From NCBI RefSeq assembly GCF_016598475.1, contig NZ_JAEMUX010000062.1, positions 1 to 51,947 on the forward strand: a stretch of 51,947 nucleotides of DNA, read 5' to 3'. Within the stretch, counting starts at the first letter, position 1. Each line of letters begins with the position of its first letter. Positions 22,206 through 31,044 of this stretch are shown here, piece by piece. A program made the translations under genes and the position numbers. The notes under the pieces are model-generated. The model did no database searches and was not told where the DNA came from. It saw nothing but the letters and a program-made list of their open reading frames with translations. This DNA is from Streptomyces adelaidensis. Lineage in GTDB: Bacteria; Actinomycetota; Actinomycetes; Streptomycetales; Streptomycetaceae.

Positions 22206-23123
22206 ATGGTGCGGCGCAGCGACGTGACGGGAGCAGGCGGCGTGAGTCTCGCTGCCTGGGAGTACGGCGACCCTCCCAAGACCGGCGAAATGCCCGACGA
22301 CCCCATGGGGGCGAGGGCCGGCGAGGCCGCCGAGGACAGCGGCGGCGAGCGCGCACGCCGGCCCGGAGTGCTGTTGCTGCACGGCCTCATGGGCCGCGCC
22401 TCGCACTGGGCCCCCACCGCCCGCTGGCTCTCCGAGCGGCGCCGCGCCGTCGCACTCGACCAGCGCGGCCACGGCCAGAGCCAGAAGCCCGAGCAGGCCG
22501 CGTACACCCGTGAGGCCTACGTCGAGGACGCCGAGGCCGCCGTCGCACAGCTGGGCCTCGACCCGGTGGTCCTCATAGGCCACGCCATGGGCGCGCTGAC
22601 CGCCTGGCAGCTGGCCGCCAGGCGCCCGGACCTGGTGTGCGGCCTGATCATCTGCGACATGCGGGCCTCGGCGCTGGGCGCCGCCTCGCAGCGCGAGTGG
22701 GAGAGCTGGTTCAAGGCCTGGCCGCTGCCCTTCGCCACCCTCGCCGACGTCCGCAAGTGGTTCGGCGAGGACGACCCCTGGGTGGAACGCCCGAATCCGT
22801 CCCGCGGCGAGTTCTACGCCGAGGTCATGCACGAGGGCTCCGACGGCTGGCGGCCCGTCTTCGACCCCGAGCAGATGCTGAAGACCCGCGAGACCTGGGT
22901 GTACGACGCCCACTGGGAGGAGCTGACCCAGGTCAGGTGCCCCGCCCTCGTCGTCCGCGGCCTCGACGGCGAGCTGGGCCGCGCCGAGTCCCAGGAGATG
23001 GTCCGCGTCCTGCCCCACGGCCAGTACGCCGAGGTCGCCGACGCCGGCCACCTCGTCCACTACGACCAGCCGGACGCGTGGCGCGCGGCGATAGAGCCGT
23101 TCCTGGACGGCTTCTCGGACTGA
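22206..23123 (+). CDS. Alpha/beta hydrolase-fold protein with Ala at the nucleophile position
   Basis: 305 residues from ATG 22206 (a longer frame to 22086 is possible, but its extra part is Arg-rich and shadow-like). Alpha/beta hydrolase fold: VLLLHGLMGRASHW with the HG oxyanion element (about 55), ALDQRGHGQSQKP, nucleophile elbow LIGHAMGALTAWQLAARRPD (about 119-138), acid region VVRGLDGELG and DAGHLVHYDQPDAW with the catalytic His. The elbow reads G-H-Ala-M-G; the codon is GCC where a Ser would be TCC. With His and Asp present but no Ser, classical esterase chemistry is unlikely. It may be a pseudo-hydrolase, a cofactor-free dioxygenase-like enzyme or a binding protein. The N-terminal region has a 25-residue acidic insertion. 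Confidence 0.82.
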   Translation: MVRRSDVTGAGGVSLAAWEYGDPPKTGEMPDDPMGARAGEAAEDSGGERARRPGVLLLHGLMGRASHWAPTARWLSERRRAVALDQRGHGQSQKPEQAAYTREAYVEDAEAAVAQLGLDPVVLIGHAMGALTAWQLAARRPDLVCGLIICDMRASALGAASQREWESWFKAWPLPFATLADVRKWFGEDDPWVERPNPSRGEFYAEVMHEGSDGWRPVFDPEQMLKTRETWVYDAHWEELTQVRCPALVVRGLDGELGRAESQEMVRVLPHGQYAEVADAGHLVHYDQPDAWRAAIEPFLDGFSD

Positions 23124-23131
23124 GCGAGCGA

Positions 23132-23168
23132 AAGGGCCCCTGGAATTCACCGGCCTTCCGGGGCCCTT
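23132..23168 (+). terminator. Hairpin terminator after the hydrolase gene
   Basis: AAGGGCCCC (23132-23140) pairs with GGGGCCCTT (23160-23168), nine base pairs, nine bases after the hydrolase stop codon. It probably serves both converging genes. Confidence 0.7.
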
Positions 23169-23196
23169 CCACGTCGTACGACGACATCGCGCCGGC

Positions 23197-23493
23197 TCAG
23201 CCCTGCGCGGCCCTCCGTCGCCGCATCCACCACACGAGCGCCCCGCCCGCCGCGACGACCGCCGCGGCGATGCCCGAGAGCAGGCCGACCGGGGTGTCGG
23301 AGCCGGTGTCGGCGAGGTCGCCGTCCGGGTCGGGCCGGTTGGCCGGCGGGGACTGCTCGTCACCGCCGCCGGGGGTGGAGGGATCGGGTGCCGGGGTCGA
23401 CGGGGCTTTCACCCCCCGACCCGCCGGAGCCCCGCCCCGACAAGCCCCACCAGCCCTGTCGGCAGAACCACACAAGCCCCGCACGACACACAC
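23197..23493 (-). CDS. Orphan C-terminal sortase-anchor fragment (LAXTG protein)
   Basis: 98 residues at most from ATG 23493. The C-terminus is a class E sortase signal: Pro/Asp-rich spacer (STPAPDPSTPGGG), LADTG, hydrophobic segment (VGLLSGIAAAVVAAGGALVW) and RRRR tail. Such proteins normally have a signal peptide and a long extracellular domain; here the first 30 residues (MCVVRGLCGSADRAGGACRG) contain neither. So this is most likely the remaining 3' end of a larger surface-protein gene, or the gene's start lies in a frame I cannot join. It converges with the hydrolase gene at a shared terminator. Confidence 0.5.
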   Translation of the reverse strand: MCVVRGLCGSADRAGGACRGGAPAGRGVKAPSTPAPDPSTPGGGDEQSPPANRPDPDGDLADTGSDTPVGLLSGIAAAVVAAGGALVWWMRRRRAAQG

Positions 23494-23610
23494 GCCGACC
23501 CCTCATCAGAAGGGGCCGGCGGGGCGAGTCACGCGAGGACGTCCGCCACCGGGTCGAGCTGGTCCGGGGCGGACGAATGGAGGTGCTGGGCGCCGAAGTC
23601 GACGACCTTG

Positions 23611-23640
23611 AGGGGCGCGGGGAACTGCGTGAGCGACCAC
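23611..23640 (+). repeat. Interspersed GC-rich element (copy 3)
   Basis: GGGGCGCGGGGAACTGCGTG followed by AGCGACCACGACC, in the 194-bp gap between the surface-protein fragment and the prim-pol gene. It carries small changes relative to copy 1. Confidence 0.65.
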
Positions 23641-23687
23641 GACCGACCCGCAGTCGTGAAACCGACCCGCAGCCCCCGCCCGGAGCG

Positions 23688-24371
23688 TTACCGGCGCCCG
23701 TCCCTGCCGCAGGCGTACGCGAGCGGTGAGATCAGTTCCTCCGCGTCCGGCAGCCACCGGTTCGCGGGGGTGGGCCGCCGGGCCCACTGCACGGCCCCAC
23801 GGGAGCCGTACCGCGTCGGCGGAGCCGCGACGTACTCGCCCTCGCCCAGGGCCTTGAGATCGAGCGCGAGCGGGGACCAGCCCAACTTGCGTACGAGATC
23901 GGTGACCTTGGCGGAGGCGCCGGGCAGGACGAAGAACTGCATGCGCCGGTCCGGTGTCCAGGTCACCGGGCCGAGCGTCAGCTCCATGCGCTCCATACGG
24001 GCGAGCGCCAGCAGTCCCGAGGTCTCGGGAACATCAATCGTGTCGAACGTACGGCCGGTCGGCAGGAGGATCGACGCGGTGGGCTGCTTGGACCACAGAC
24101 GGCGTGCGACGGTCGCACTGCCTGTTGCCTGGGTCGCCCAGTCCTCGCGCGCCGGGTGTGCGCCGGGGGTGGCGCACACCGCGCTGCCGCATGAGCAGCG
24201 CTGCACCCCGTCGACGGCTTCCAGCCATGTCCCCGGGAAAACGTCCCAGTGGCGCTCTTCGGCGTATCGAACGGCGGTGTCCAGCAGCGATTCACCACGC
24301 TGCTTCGGGATTTGGGCAGCTTCAGGGCCCGCGATGGTCTCTTCCACGATGAACACAACTCTAGCGTTCAT
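23688..24371 (-). CDS. Prim-pol N-terminal domain protein (bifunctional DNA primase/polymerase-like)
   Basis: 227 residues from ATG 24371. The sequence matches the archaeo-eukaryotic primase-polymerase N-terminal fold as found in Streptomyces chromosomes: LLDTAVRYAEERHWDVFPGT, a Cys cluster (CSCGSAVCATPGAHPAREDW, about 59-78), WSKQPTASILLPTGRTFDTI with the DVP element, and PTRYGSRGAVQWARRPTP. No helicase domain follows, unlike plasmid or integrated-element Prim-pol proteins, and the chromosomal copies of this size have no proven role. No mobile-element genes accompany it here. Confidence 0.75.
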   Translation of the reverse strand: MNARVVFIVEETIAGPEAAQIPKQRGESLLDTAVRYAEERHWDVFPGTWLEAVDGVQRCSCGSAVCATPGAHPAREDWATQATGSATVARRLWSKQPTASILLPTGRTFDTIDVPETSGLLALARMERMELTLGPVTWTPDRRMQFFVLPGASAKVTDLVRKLGWSPLALDLKALGEGEYVAAPPTRYGSRGAVQWARRPTPANRWLPDAEELISPLAYACGRDGRR

Positions 24372-24721
24372 CAGGGGTTACGGAAGTCACATGCGCGGGG
24401 GAGAGCATCGCTCTCGGGGCCGGGGCGCATGGGTGCACGGGCGGGGGCGCGCGGGCGGGATCACGGAGTGAGCCGGGTAGCCACGTGTGGGGTACAGCAT
24501 GCGTGTTTACCCCGGCAATCCTGGCATGTCTCGCATCTTCGGTATGTCGGCGGGGCATTGATCTTCGAGGCCGGATCCTTTCGATATGTGGGTACGCGCT
24601 TTCGGTACGCGTGTTCGGGTGTGCATGGGTGCCGCGTGGCCGCGTGTGCGAAGGGTTCCGACTGCTGAGGACACGTCAACTCGGTGCGTGGGCAAGGCAC
24701 CACAGCCACAGGGGGTACGCC
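24372..24721. promoter_or_regulatory. Divergent promoter region, prim-pol and NsdA-like genes
   Basis: 350 bp without a credible gene. TTGATC (24558-24563) and CGATAT (24582-24587) with 18-bp spacing are a possible promoter for the regulator. GGTACGCG occurs twice (24591 and 24606 regions), and GAGAGCATCGCTCTC (24403-24417) is an imperfect palindrome near the prim-pol start. Confidence 0.3.
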
Positions 24722-26104
24722 ATGGCCGCAAGGCCGCTCGTCGCCAGGCAGCCGAACGAACGACTGCAGGCGCTCATCCAGGAAGCCGGCTGCTCCAACG
24801 CGGGGCTGGCCCGGCGGGTCAACATGTGCGGCGCGGAGCACGGTCTCGACCTCCGTTACGACAAGACGTCCGTCGCGCGCTGGCTGCGTGGACAGCAGCC
24901 GCGGGGCCGGGCGCCCGCGATCATCGCCGAGGCCCTCGGCCGCAAGCTGGGCCGTACGGTCACGATCGACGAGATCGGCATGGCCAACGGAAAGAACCTC
25001 GCGTCCGGCGTGGGCCTGCAGTTCTCGCCGACGGTGCTGGGAGCGATCGAGCAGGTCTGCGAGCTGTGGCGCAGCGACGTGGGGCGGCGGGACTTCCTCT
25101 CCGGATCGTCCGTCGCCGCCTCCGCGCTCGTCGAGCCCAGCCGGGACTGGCTGATCTCAGCCCCTGACTCCCAGGTGGCCCGCTCGGCGGGGCCCCGCGT
25201 GGGGCTCGCCGACGTCGGGGCCGTGCGCGCGATGACACAGGCGCTCGTCGACCTCGACCACCAGTACGGCAGCGGTCATGTACGGCCGGTCGTCGTGCAC
25301 TACCTGAACAGTGTCGTCTCGGGGCTGCTGGCCGGCTCGTACCGGGAGGCGGTGGGGCGCGAACTGTTCGCCGCGGTCGCCCGGCTGACCGAACTCGCCG
25401 GGTACATGGCCGTCGACACCGGTCAGCCCGGACTCGCCCAGCGGTACTACATCCAGGCGCTCCGGCTCGCCCAGGCCGCGGGCGACCGTTCCTACGGCGG
25501 GTATGTGCTCGCCGCGTCCATGAGCCATCTCGCCGCGCAGCTCGGAAACCCGCGGGAGATCGCGCAGTTGGCGCGCGCGGCGCAGGAAGGGGCGCGGGGG
25601 CGGGCCACCCCGCGCGCGGAGTCGATGTTCCACGCGGCGGAGGCGCGCGGGCACGCGCTGATGGGCGACGCGCACGCCGCGCAGGCGGCGGCCGGGCGGG
25701 CCGTCGAGGCGCTGGAGTCGGCGGACCCCTCGTCCGGGGACGACCCGGCGTGGATCAAGCACTTCGACGAGGCCTATCTGGCCGACGAGTTGGCGCACTG
25801 CCACCGGGACCTCGGGCAGGCGGAGTCCGCGGCACGGCGGGCCGAGGAGTCGCTGGCCAAGCATCCGGAGTCGCGGGCCCGGCGGCGGGCCATCGGCTAT
25901 GTGCTGCTCGCCACGGCGCAGGTACAGCGGCGGGAGGTCGAGCAGGCCTGCCATACGGGGCTGAAGGCCGTGGAACTGCTGGGCACCCTGCGGTCGAACC
26001 GGGGCGCCGAGTATCTGGAGGACTTCCAGCAGCGGCTGGAGCCGTTCCGGGAGGAGGCGGTGGTCAGGGAGTTCGGGGCGCGGATGGATCTCCAGGCGGC
26101 GTAG
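24722..26104 (+). CDS. NsdA-like transcriptional regulator (HTH plus TPR-like domain)
   Basis: 460 residues from ATG 24722 (CAGGGGG ribosome-binding site). N-terminal HTH-like part (NERLQALIQEAGCSNAGLAR, YDKTSVARWLRGQQPRGRAP, about 10-65), a linker, then a long helical TPR-like region (about 170-440: LAQRYYIQALRLAQAAGDRS, AAQAAAGRAVEALESADPS, VEQACHTGLKAVELLG). This architecture is that of Streptomyces NsdA and its paralogues, which affect sporulation and antibiotic production. SGSSVAASAL (about 124) mimics a Tat-like segment often seen in these proteins, though they are not exported. Whether this copy regulates development is unknown. Confidence 0.78.
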   Translation: MAARPLVARQPNERLQALIQEAGCSNAGLARRVNMCGAEHGLDLRYDKTSVARWLRGQQPRGRAPAIIAEALGRKLGRTVTIDEIGMANGKNLASGVGLQFSPTVLGAIEQVCELWRSDVGRRDFLSGSSVAASALVEPSRDWLISAPDSQVARSAGPRVGLADVGAVRAMTQALVDLDHQYGSGHVRPVVVHYLNSVVSGLLAGSYREAVGRELFAAVARLTELAGYMAVDTGQPGLAQRYYIQALRLAQAAGDRSYGGYVLAASMSHLAAQLGNPREIAQLARAAQEGARGRATPRAESMFHAAEARGHALMGDAHAAQAAAGRAVEALESADPSSGDDPAWIKHFDEAYLADELAHCHRDLGQAESAARRAEESLAKHPESRARRRAIGYVLLATAQVQRREVEQACHTGLKAVELLGTLRSNRGAEYLEDFQQRLEPFREEAVVREFGARMDLQAA

Positions 26105-26150
26105 CTCCCGCCGGGGGCGCTGATCGCGGTTTGTCGCGGGCCGCGGGTCG

Positions 26151-26186
26151 GCCGTGGCTGATCGCGCGGGTCCCCGCGCCCCTTCA
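26151..26186 (-). repeat. Interspersed GC-rich element (copy 4, inverted)
   Basis: GCCGTGGCTGATCGCGCGGG followed by TCCCCGCGCCCCTTCAGG is the reverse-strand form of the family seen at 8562, in the 165-bp gap before the proline-rich membrane protein gene. Confidence 0.65.
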
Positions 26187-26269
26187 GGCGCGGGTGGTGC
26201 GTTGCCTGTCATCCGGACCCGGTAGCGTGAGTCGACGATTCTGGAAATCCCCCATTCGTAGGAGCCTCG

Positions 26270-27808
26270 GTGACGCAGAGTGGACAGGGCGAGGAGCCCT
26301 CGGCGCGGCCCGCGCACGAAGGCATCGTGCTGCCCTCGGACGGTGGGGCGCCCCTGCTGCCGAGCGATCTGCCGCCGGCCCCGGTCCAGCCGTGGACGCG
26401 GCAGTGGGAGCCGCAGGAGGCCCCCGCGCCGCCCGCCGCCCCGCCCGCCGATCACTGGAACAACGCTCCCCAGCCGGAGTGGGGCGGCCAGCAGGGGACG
26501 TACGACACATACGGTGCGTACGGCGCTCAAAACGCTCAGGGTGCTCAAGGCACTCAGGGCGGGGCGCCCTTGCCGCCGGTCGCGGGTGAGGTGTCCCTGT
26601 CGTCGGCCGCCGTGCCGCCGCGGCAGCCGCAGAGCGCGCCGCTGCCGCCCCTGGACGAGGGGGTCACCCAGTACATTCCGCCGGTGCCTTCGGCCGGGGG
26701 CATGCCGATGCCCGCGTCCAAGTCCGCGCCCATGGACGAAGGGGTGAGGCAGTACATACCGCCGGTGGCCGCGGCGGCGCCCGTCGAGGAGGCGGCCACG
26801 CAGTTCCTGCCGCCGGTCGGGCCGGGTGCGCTGCCGCCGGAGGCGGCGTCCGACGCGACGACGTTCCTGGGGCGCGTGCCGAACGGCGGCGCCGGGCCCC
26901 TGCCGCCCGCCGGGAACCCGGACGCGCAGGCCACGCAGTACATACCGCCGGTGGCGGCCGCACAGCCGCGGCCCCAGCAGCAGTCACAGCCGTACGGGAT
27001 GCCGCAGCAGCAGCCGGACGTGTTCGACAGTCTCTTCCGGAGCGAGCCGGGGGGCGAGGGCGTCGGCGGGGCCACGCAGCAGTTGCCGAGGGTCGAGGCT
27101 CCGTACGCCGCGCAGCCGCCGCAGGGTCCCGGTGGGCGGGCCGCCGCGAGACGGGAGAGCGGGGGCGGCGGGGGCCGTACGAGGTCCAAGGTGCCGCTCA
27201 TCGCGCTCGTCGGGGTGGGCATCGCCGTGCTCGGCATAGGGGCGGGTGCCCTGATGGCGACCGGGTCGGGGGACACCCAGTCGCAGGGCGACAACAAGCC
27301 CGTGGCGGCGACGGGGGCCGAGCCCGCGGAGTCGGCGGCCGCGTCGGCGGACCCGGCGAAGGAGCAGGCGGTCGCGCTGGACAAGCTGCTGGCGGACAGC
27401 GGCGACAGCCGGAGCAGTGTGATCAAGGCGGTCGGGAACATCAGGGCCTGCACGAACCTGGGCCAGGCCGCCACCGACCTCCGGGCCGCGGCCACCCAGC
27501 GCACCGACCTGGTGACCAGGCTCGGCGAGCTGTCGGTCGACAAGCTGCCGGACCACGCGGCCCTGACCACCGCGCTCACCAAGGCCTGGCAGGCCTCCGC
27601 CTCCGCCGACAACCACTATGCCGCGTGGGCCGACCAGGCCGCCGGGAAGAAGGGCTGCAAGAAGGGCCAGGCCCGCTCCACCGGGCAGACCCAGGCCGGC
27701 AACGAGGCCAGCGCCACGGCCAGCACCCAGAAGAACAAGGCCGCCCAGCTGTGGAACTCGATCGCCTCCACCTACGGGCTGACCACGCGCCAGGCGGTGC
27801 AGCTCTAG
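26270..27808 (+). CDS. Proline-rich single-pass membrane protein of unknown function
   Basis: 512 residues from GTG 26270 (TAGGAG seven bases upstream). Residues 1-295 are disordered, rich in Pro/Gln/Ala, with the motif TQYIPPV or close variants repeated four times (about 128, 163, 183, 223). A basic stretch (RTRSKVPL) leads into one membrane helix (about 306-330, LIALVGVGIAVLGIGAGALM). The outside domain (about 360-512) is helical with two cysteines (IRACTNLG, KKGCKKG) that could form a disulfide. The Pro-rich cytoplasmic half resembles those of actinobacterial signalling or cell-wall proteins. No catalytic motif is visible. Confidence 0.78.
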   Translation: MTQSGQGEEPSARPAHEGIVLPSDGGAPLLPSDLPPAPVQPWTRQWEPQEAPAPPAAPPADHWNNAPQPEWGGQQGTYDTYGAYGAQNAQGAQGTQGGAPLPPVAGEVSLSSAAVPPRQPQSAPLPPLDEGVTQYIPPVPSAGGMPMPASKSAPMDEGVRQYIPPVAAAAPVEEAATQFLPPVGPGALPPEAASDATTFLGRVPNGGAGPLPPAGNPDAQATQYIPPVAAAQPRPQQQSQPYGMPQQQPDVFDSLFRSEPGGEGVGGATQQLPRVEAPYAAQPPQGPGGRAAARRESGGGGGRTRSKVPLIALVGVGIAVLGIGAGALMATGSGDTQSQGDNKPVAATGAEPAESAAASADPAKEQAVALDKLLADSGDSRSSVIKAVGNIRACTNLGQAATDLRAAATQRTDLVTRLGELSVDKLPDHAALTTALTKAWQASASADNHYAAWADQAAGKKGCKKGQARSTGQTQAGNEASATASTQKNKAAQLWNSIASTYGLTTRQAVQL

Positions 27809-27860
27809 CGGGTGCGGCCGCAGCCGGTGCGGCCGCGCTCGGGCTTTCGCCGGCGGCGGC

Positions 27861-29165
27861 TCACGCCCCCGCTTCCACCAGGGTCTTCTCCACATTCACG
27901 AACCCCCGCCGCGCGGCGACCAGCTGCCCCTCGCGTACGACCTGGAAGGTGACCTCGGGGTTGATCAGCCGGGGGAAGCCGGTGGAGGCGATGAGGTCCT
28001 CGAAGCGCCAGCTGAGCGTCGGGGTCAGCCCGCCCGTGGAGACCTTCAGACCGTCGTCGAGGACGCGGCGGATCGCGGTGGACGTCACCTCGCCGCCGCC
28101 GATCGCCTCGATGGCGGCCGTCAGGACGGTGTACGCGATCCAGGTGGTCTGCACCCCGGGGTCCGCCGGGTCGATCCGGTTGTCGCCGAAGGCGTGCTCC
28201 CGGATCACCTTCTTCATCCCGTCCCAGCGCTCGTCCGTCTCCACCGGGTACCAGCCGGTGACGTACGCCCCCTCGTACGGGCTGGACCCGCCGCCGTTCG
28301 AGTCGATCAGGGACTGGTCGATGCTGCCGAGTACGGTCGCGGTGCTCACGTCCGGGTAGTCGGCGCGGTCGCGGCGGAAGGAGTCCATGAAGGTGAAGGT
28401 GCGGTCGCCGAGCGCGGGCACCACGCAGCCTTCTTGGGTCGCGTCGCCGGTCGCCCGGCGCAGGGCCTCCTGGGCGTGCTCCGAGTACTCGGTCGCGTCC
28501 TCGGCGGCCAGCTGGTCCTCCGCGGCGCCGTGCCCCCGCGACTCCAGCCCCGAGTTCAGCAGCAGCGGCAGCTGGTCGCCGGCGATCGAGTCGGGGCGGA
28601 CGAGGGCGACCGGGCCGCAGGCCTTCGCGAGCTGCTCGCCGAGGCCGGCCATGAGAGCGGCCTGGCCGCCGTTGACCGGATAGGACAGGGCGCTGGAGAA
28701 CTCGTCGTCGGTGACGCCGTAACCGCCTATGTACGGGATGCCCGCGGACTCCAGCGGGGCGAGGTAGGAACGGCCGTGCTGGCTGTAGGAGCCGACGACG
28801 GCGATGGCGTCCTCCGCGGCGGCGCGGCGGGCGCACTTCGCGGCGGCCACGGTCTCGTTCTTGTCGTTGCAGGTGAGGATCTTCAGCTCGCGGCCGTTGA
28901 TGCCGCCGTTGGCGTTGACCCAGCGGGCGTAGGCCTTGGCCATGGCCGGCATGCCGGGTTTGTTGGTGGCGGCCGTCTTCTCCGGCGCCCAGGTCATGAC
29001 GGTGACGGGGCCGTCCCCGGAACCCCCCGTGGCACCGGGGATGACCCCGCACCCGGCGACGAACGACACACACGCCGCCAGTGTGGTGGCTCTGACCAGG
29101 CCTTTCGCGAGACCTTTCGCGGGGCCTTGGGGGAGGAGGGTCCGTCGTGCCTGGAAGCCGGTCAT
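27861..29165 (-). CDS. ABC transporter substrate-binding lipoprotein
   Basis: 434 residues from ATG 29165; a longer frame exists but lacks a signal peptide at its start. Lipoprotein signal: Arg/Lys-rich n-region, hydrophobic core and lipobox VAGC with Cys39. The mature part is a type-I periplasmic-binding fold of the branched-chain amino-acid (LivJ) class: VTVMTWAPEKTAATNKPGMP, YARWVNANGGINGRELKILT (about 83-102), AIAVVGSYSQHGRSYLAPLE, VALVRPDSIAG. No permease or ATPase gene is next to it, so it is an orphan receptor. It could serve a distant transporter or sense a ligand. Confidence 0.85.
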   Translation of the reverse strand: MTGFQARRTLLPQGPAKGLAKGLVRATTLAACVSFVAGCGVIPGATGGSGDGPVTVMTWAPEKTAATNKPGMPAMAKAYARWVNANGGINGRELKILTCNDKNETVAAAKCARRAAAEDAIAVVGSYSQHGRSYLAPLESAGIPYIGGYGVTDDEFSSALSYPVNGGQAALMAGLGEQLAKACGPVALVRPDSIAGDQLPLLLNSGLESRGHGAAEDQLAAEDATEYSEHAQEALRRATGDATQEGCVVPALGDRTFTFMDSFRRDRADYPDVSTATVLGSIDQSLIDSNGGGSSPYEGAYVTGWYPVETDERWDGMKKVIREHAFGDNRIDPADPGVQTTWIAYTVLTAAIEAIGGGEVTSTAIRRVLDDGLKVSTGGLTPTLSWRFEDLIASTGFPRLINPEVTFQVVREGQLVAARRGFVNVEKTLVEAGA

Positions 29166-29293
29166 GGCTCCGCACGATTCCGCCACATGGCCAACCCGGG
29201 CGTGCCGGACGGTCGACGAGAGGTGATCGGGGGGTGAATTACGGGGAGCTACGATCGTAGTTTCGAGTGATTTCAGAGAGGAACACACGATCG

Positions 29294-29794
29294 ATGACCG
29301 TCCAAGGTTCGGAGAACCCTTCCCGTCGCGGGCGTCGCTCATCCACCATGGGCGGCATGCCACTGAATGACATGCCGTGGTGGCGCTGGCGCAGCAATGT
29401 GCGCTCCGCGCTGCACATGCTCTCCGACCCGGCGTTCCAGCGGGACGTCTGGCTGGCCGGTGTCGACGGGTACGGGGACGTCACCGACGCCGTGTACCGC
29501 CTGGTCGAGGACACCTGGCTGGACAGCTGGTCCGCCGAGAAGTACGTGGGCACGATCTTCCGGGACGCCCAGGAGGCGGCCCTCGTCGACTCCGCCGTGC
29601 TGCGCGTGCTCCGGATCATGCACCAGGTCGGCCCGGACGCCGTCGTCGCCGCGTACCTCGAACACCCCGCCTGGCCCGAAGCGGTCCGCGCCGCCCGGGA
29701 GGCCCATGTGCGCCTCTCGGCGAGCGACGGGGACGACCCGGACGAGCCGCCTCGGACGCTCGAGGTGTTGCGGATCATGACTCGGGCGGCGTAG
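29294..29794 (+). CDS. SCO4402-family protein
   Basis: 166 residues from ATG 29294; an internal start at MGGMPLNDMPWW is possible and is where the family consensus begins. The core is MPWWRWRSNVRSALHMLSDP (about 37-56), DVWLAGVDGYGDVTDAVYRL and SAEKYVGTIFRDAQEAALVD. The family, named after the S. coelicolor protein, is all-helical and of unknown function. Its place next to purU is conserved. The last 25 residues are acidic (SDGDDPDEPPRTLE). A 128-bp intergenic region separates it from the divergent lipoprotein gene. Confidence 0.82.
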   Translation: MTVQGSENPSRRGRRSSTMGGMPLNDMPWWRWRSNVRSALHMLSDPAFQRDVWLAGVDGYGDVTDAVYRLVEDTWLDSWSAEKYVGTIFRDAQEAALVDSAVLRVLRIMHQVGPDAVVAAYLEHPAWPEAVRAAREAHVRLSASDGDDPDEPPRTLEVLRIMTRAA

Positions 29795-29905
29795 GCGGGG
29801 CTGCTGGGGTCGGGGCTGGTCCGTCCTCCGTCCCCGGTCGCTTCGGGTCGTCCGGTCTTCGGGACGGTTGCCGACATGGGTACGCCCTATGGGACCCTGT
29901 CGGGC

Positions 29906-30787
29906 ATGAACGAGCAGTCCACCCGAGCCGCGGCGCCCGCCGCCCAGTACGTCCTCACCCTCGCCTGCCCCGACAAACAGGGCATCGTGCACGCCGTGTC
30001 GAGCTACCTCTTCATGACTGGCTGCAACATCGAGGACAGTCAGCAGTTCGGCGACCACGACACGGGTCTGTTCTTCATGCGTGTCCACTTCTCGGCGGAG
30101 GCGCCGGTGACCGTGGAGAAGCTGCGGGCCAGCTTCGCGGCGATCGGTGACTCCTTCCAGATGGACTGGCAGATCAACCGGGCCGACGAGAAGATGCGCA
30201 TCGTCCTCATGGTCAGCAAGTTCGGCCACTGCCTGAACGACCTGCTCTTCCGGGCGAGCATCGGGGCGCTGCCGGTGGAGATCGCGGCCGTGGTCTCCAA
30301 CCACACCGACTTCGCCGAGCTGGTCGGCTCGTACGACATCCCCTTCCACCACATCGCGGTGACCAAGGACACCAAGGCGGAGGGGGAGGCGCGGCTGCTG
30401 CGGATCGTGCGCGAGGAGAACGTCGAGCTGGTGGTGCTGGCCCGCTATATGCAGGTCCTCTCCGACGACCTCTGCAAGCAGCTCAACGGCCGCATCATCA
30501 ACATCCACCACTCCTTCCTGCCGAGCTTCAAGGGTGCGAAGCCGTATCACCAGGCGCATGCGCGTGGGGTGAAGCTGATCGGGGCGACGGCGCACTATGT
30601 CACCGCCGACCTCGACGAGGGGCCGATCATCGAGCAGGAGGTCGAGCGGGTGGGGCACGGGGTGACCCCCGAGGAGCTTGTCGCGGTCGGGCGGGATGTG
30701 GAGTGCCAGGCGCTGGCGCGGGCCGTGAAGTGGCATGCGGAGCGGCGGATTCTGGTGAACGGGCGGCGGACGGTCGTCTTCGCGTAG
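29906..30787 (+). CDS. purU: Formyltetrahydrofolate deformylase
   Basis: 293 residues from ATG 29906 (an upstream ATG 29876 is less likely). N-terminal ACT domain (YVLTLACPDKQGIVHAVSSY, about 18-37) followed by the formyltransferase-like hydrolase domain: IVLMVSKFGHCLNDLLFR, SNHTDFAELV, and the catalytic segments NIHHSFLPSFKGAKPYHQA (Asn and His) and GATAHYVTADLDEGPIIEQE (Asp). It releases formate from 10-formyl-tetrahydrofolate, supplying formate for purine synthesis. Length is normal and all catalytic residues are present. Confidence 0.93.
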   Translation: MNEQSTRAAAPAAQYVLTLACPDKQGIVHAVSSYLFMTGCNIEDSQQFGDHDTGLFFMRVHFSAEAPVTVEKLRASFAAIGDSFQMDWQINRADEKMRIVLMVSKFGHCLNDLLFRASIGALPVEIAAVVSNHTDFAELVGSYDIPFHHIAVTKDTKAEGEARLLRIVREENVELVVLARYMQVLSDDLCKQLNGRIINIHHSFLPSFKGAKPYHQAHARGVKLIGATAHYVTADLDEGPIIEQEVERVGHGVTPEELVAVGRDVECQALARAVKWHAERRILVNGRRTVVFA

Positions 30788-30848
30788 GGCTCCGCCGGGC
30801 GAGGGTGCCTAATAGCTCGGGGGTGCGTGTGGTGTGGCGGGTGCGGCT

Positions 30849-31034
30849 GCGTCGTGGCTGGTCGCGCAGTTCCCCGCGCCCCTTTTGCGCCTAGGGGGGT
30901 GGGCGTGCTTGTTGTCCGGCGGGTGCGGGTTGTGGTGGGTTGCTCGCGCGGTTCCACGCGCCCCTGAAAAGCAGGGGCTGCGCCCCGTGCTTTTCGCTTT
31001 CAGGGGCGCGGGGAACCGCGCGACCAGCCACGAC
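30849..31034. repeat. Cluster of interspersed GC-rich elements (copies 5 and 6) with a long hairpin
   Basis: Copy 5 is inverted (30849-30890: GTCGTGGCTGGTCGCGCAGT, then TCCCCGCGCCCC). At 30940-31029 an inverted copy faces a direct copy: the arm ending CGCGCCCCTGAAA pairs with TTTCAGGGGCGCG. Between them is a second inverted repeat, AAAAGCA-GGGG-CTGCG-CCCC-TGCTTTT with one mismatched base inserted. The pair can fold into a roughly 90-nt hairpin and lies between the convergent purU and anti-sigma genes, so it could act as a terminator for both. Confidence 0.8.
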
Positions 31035-31044
31035 GATCGTGGTG

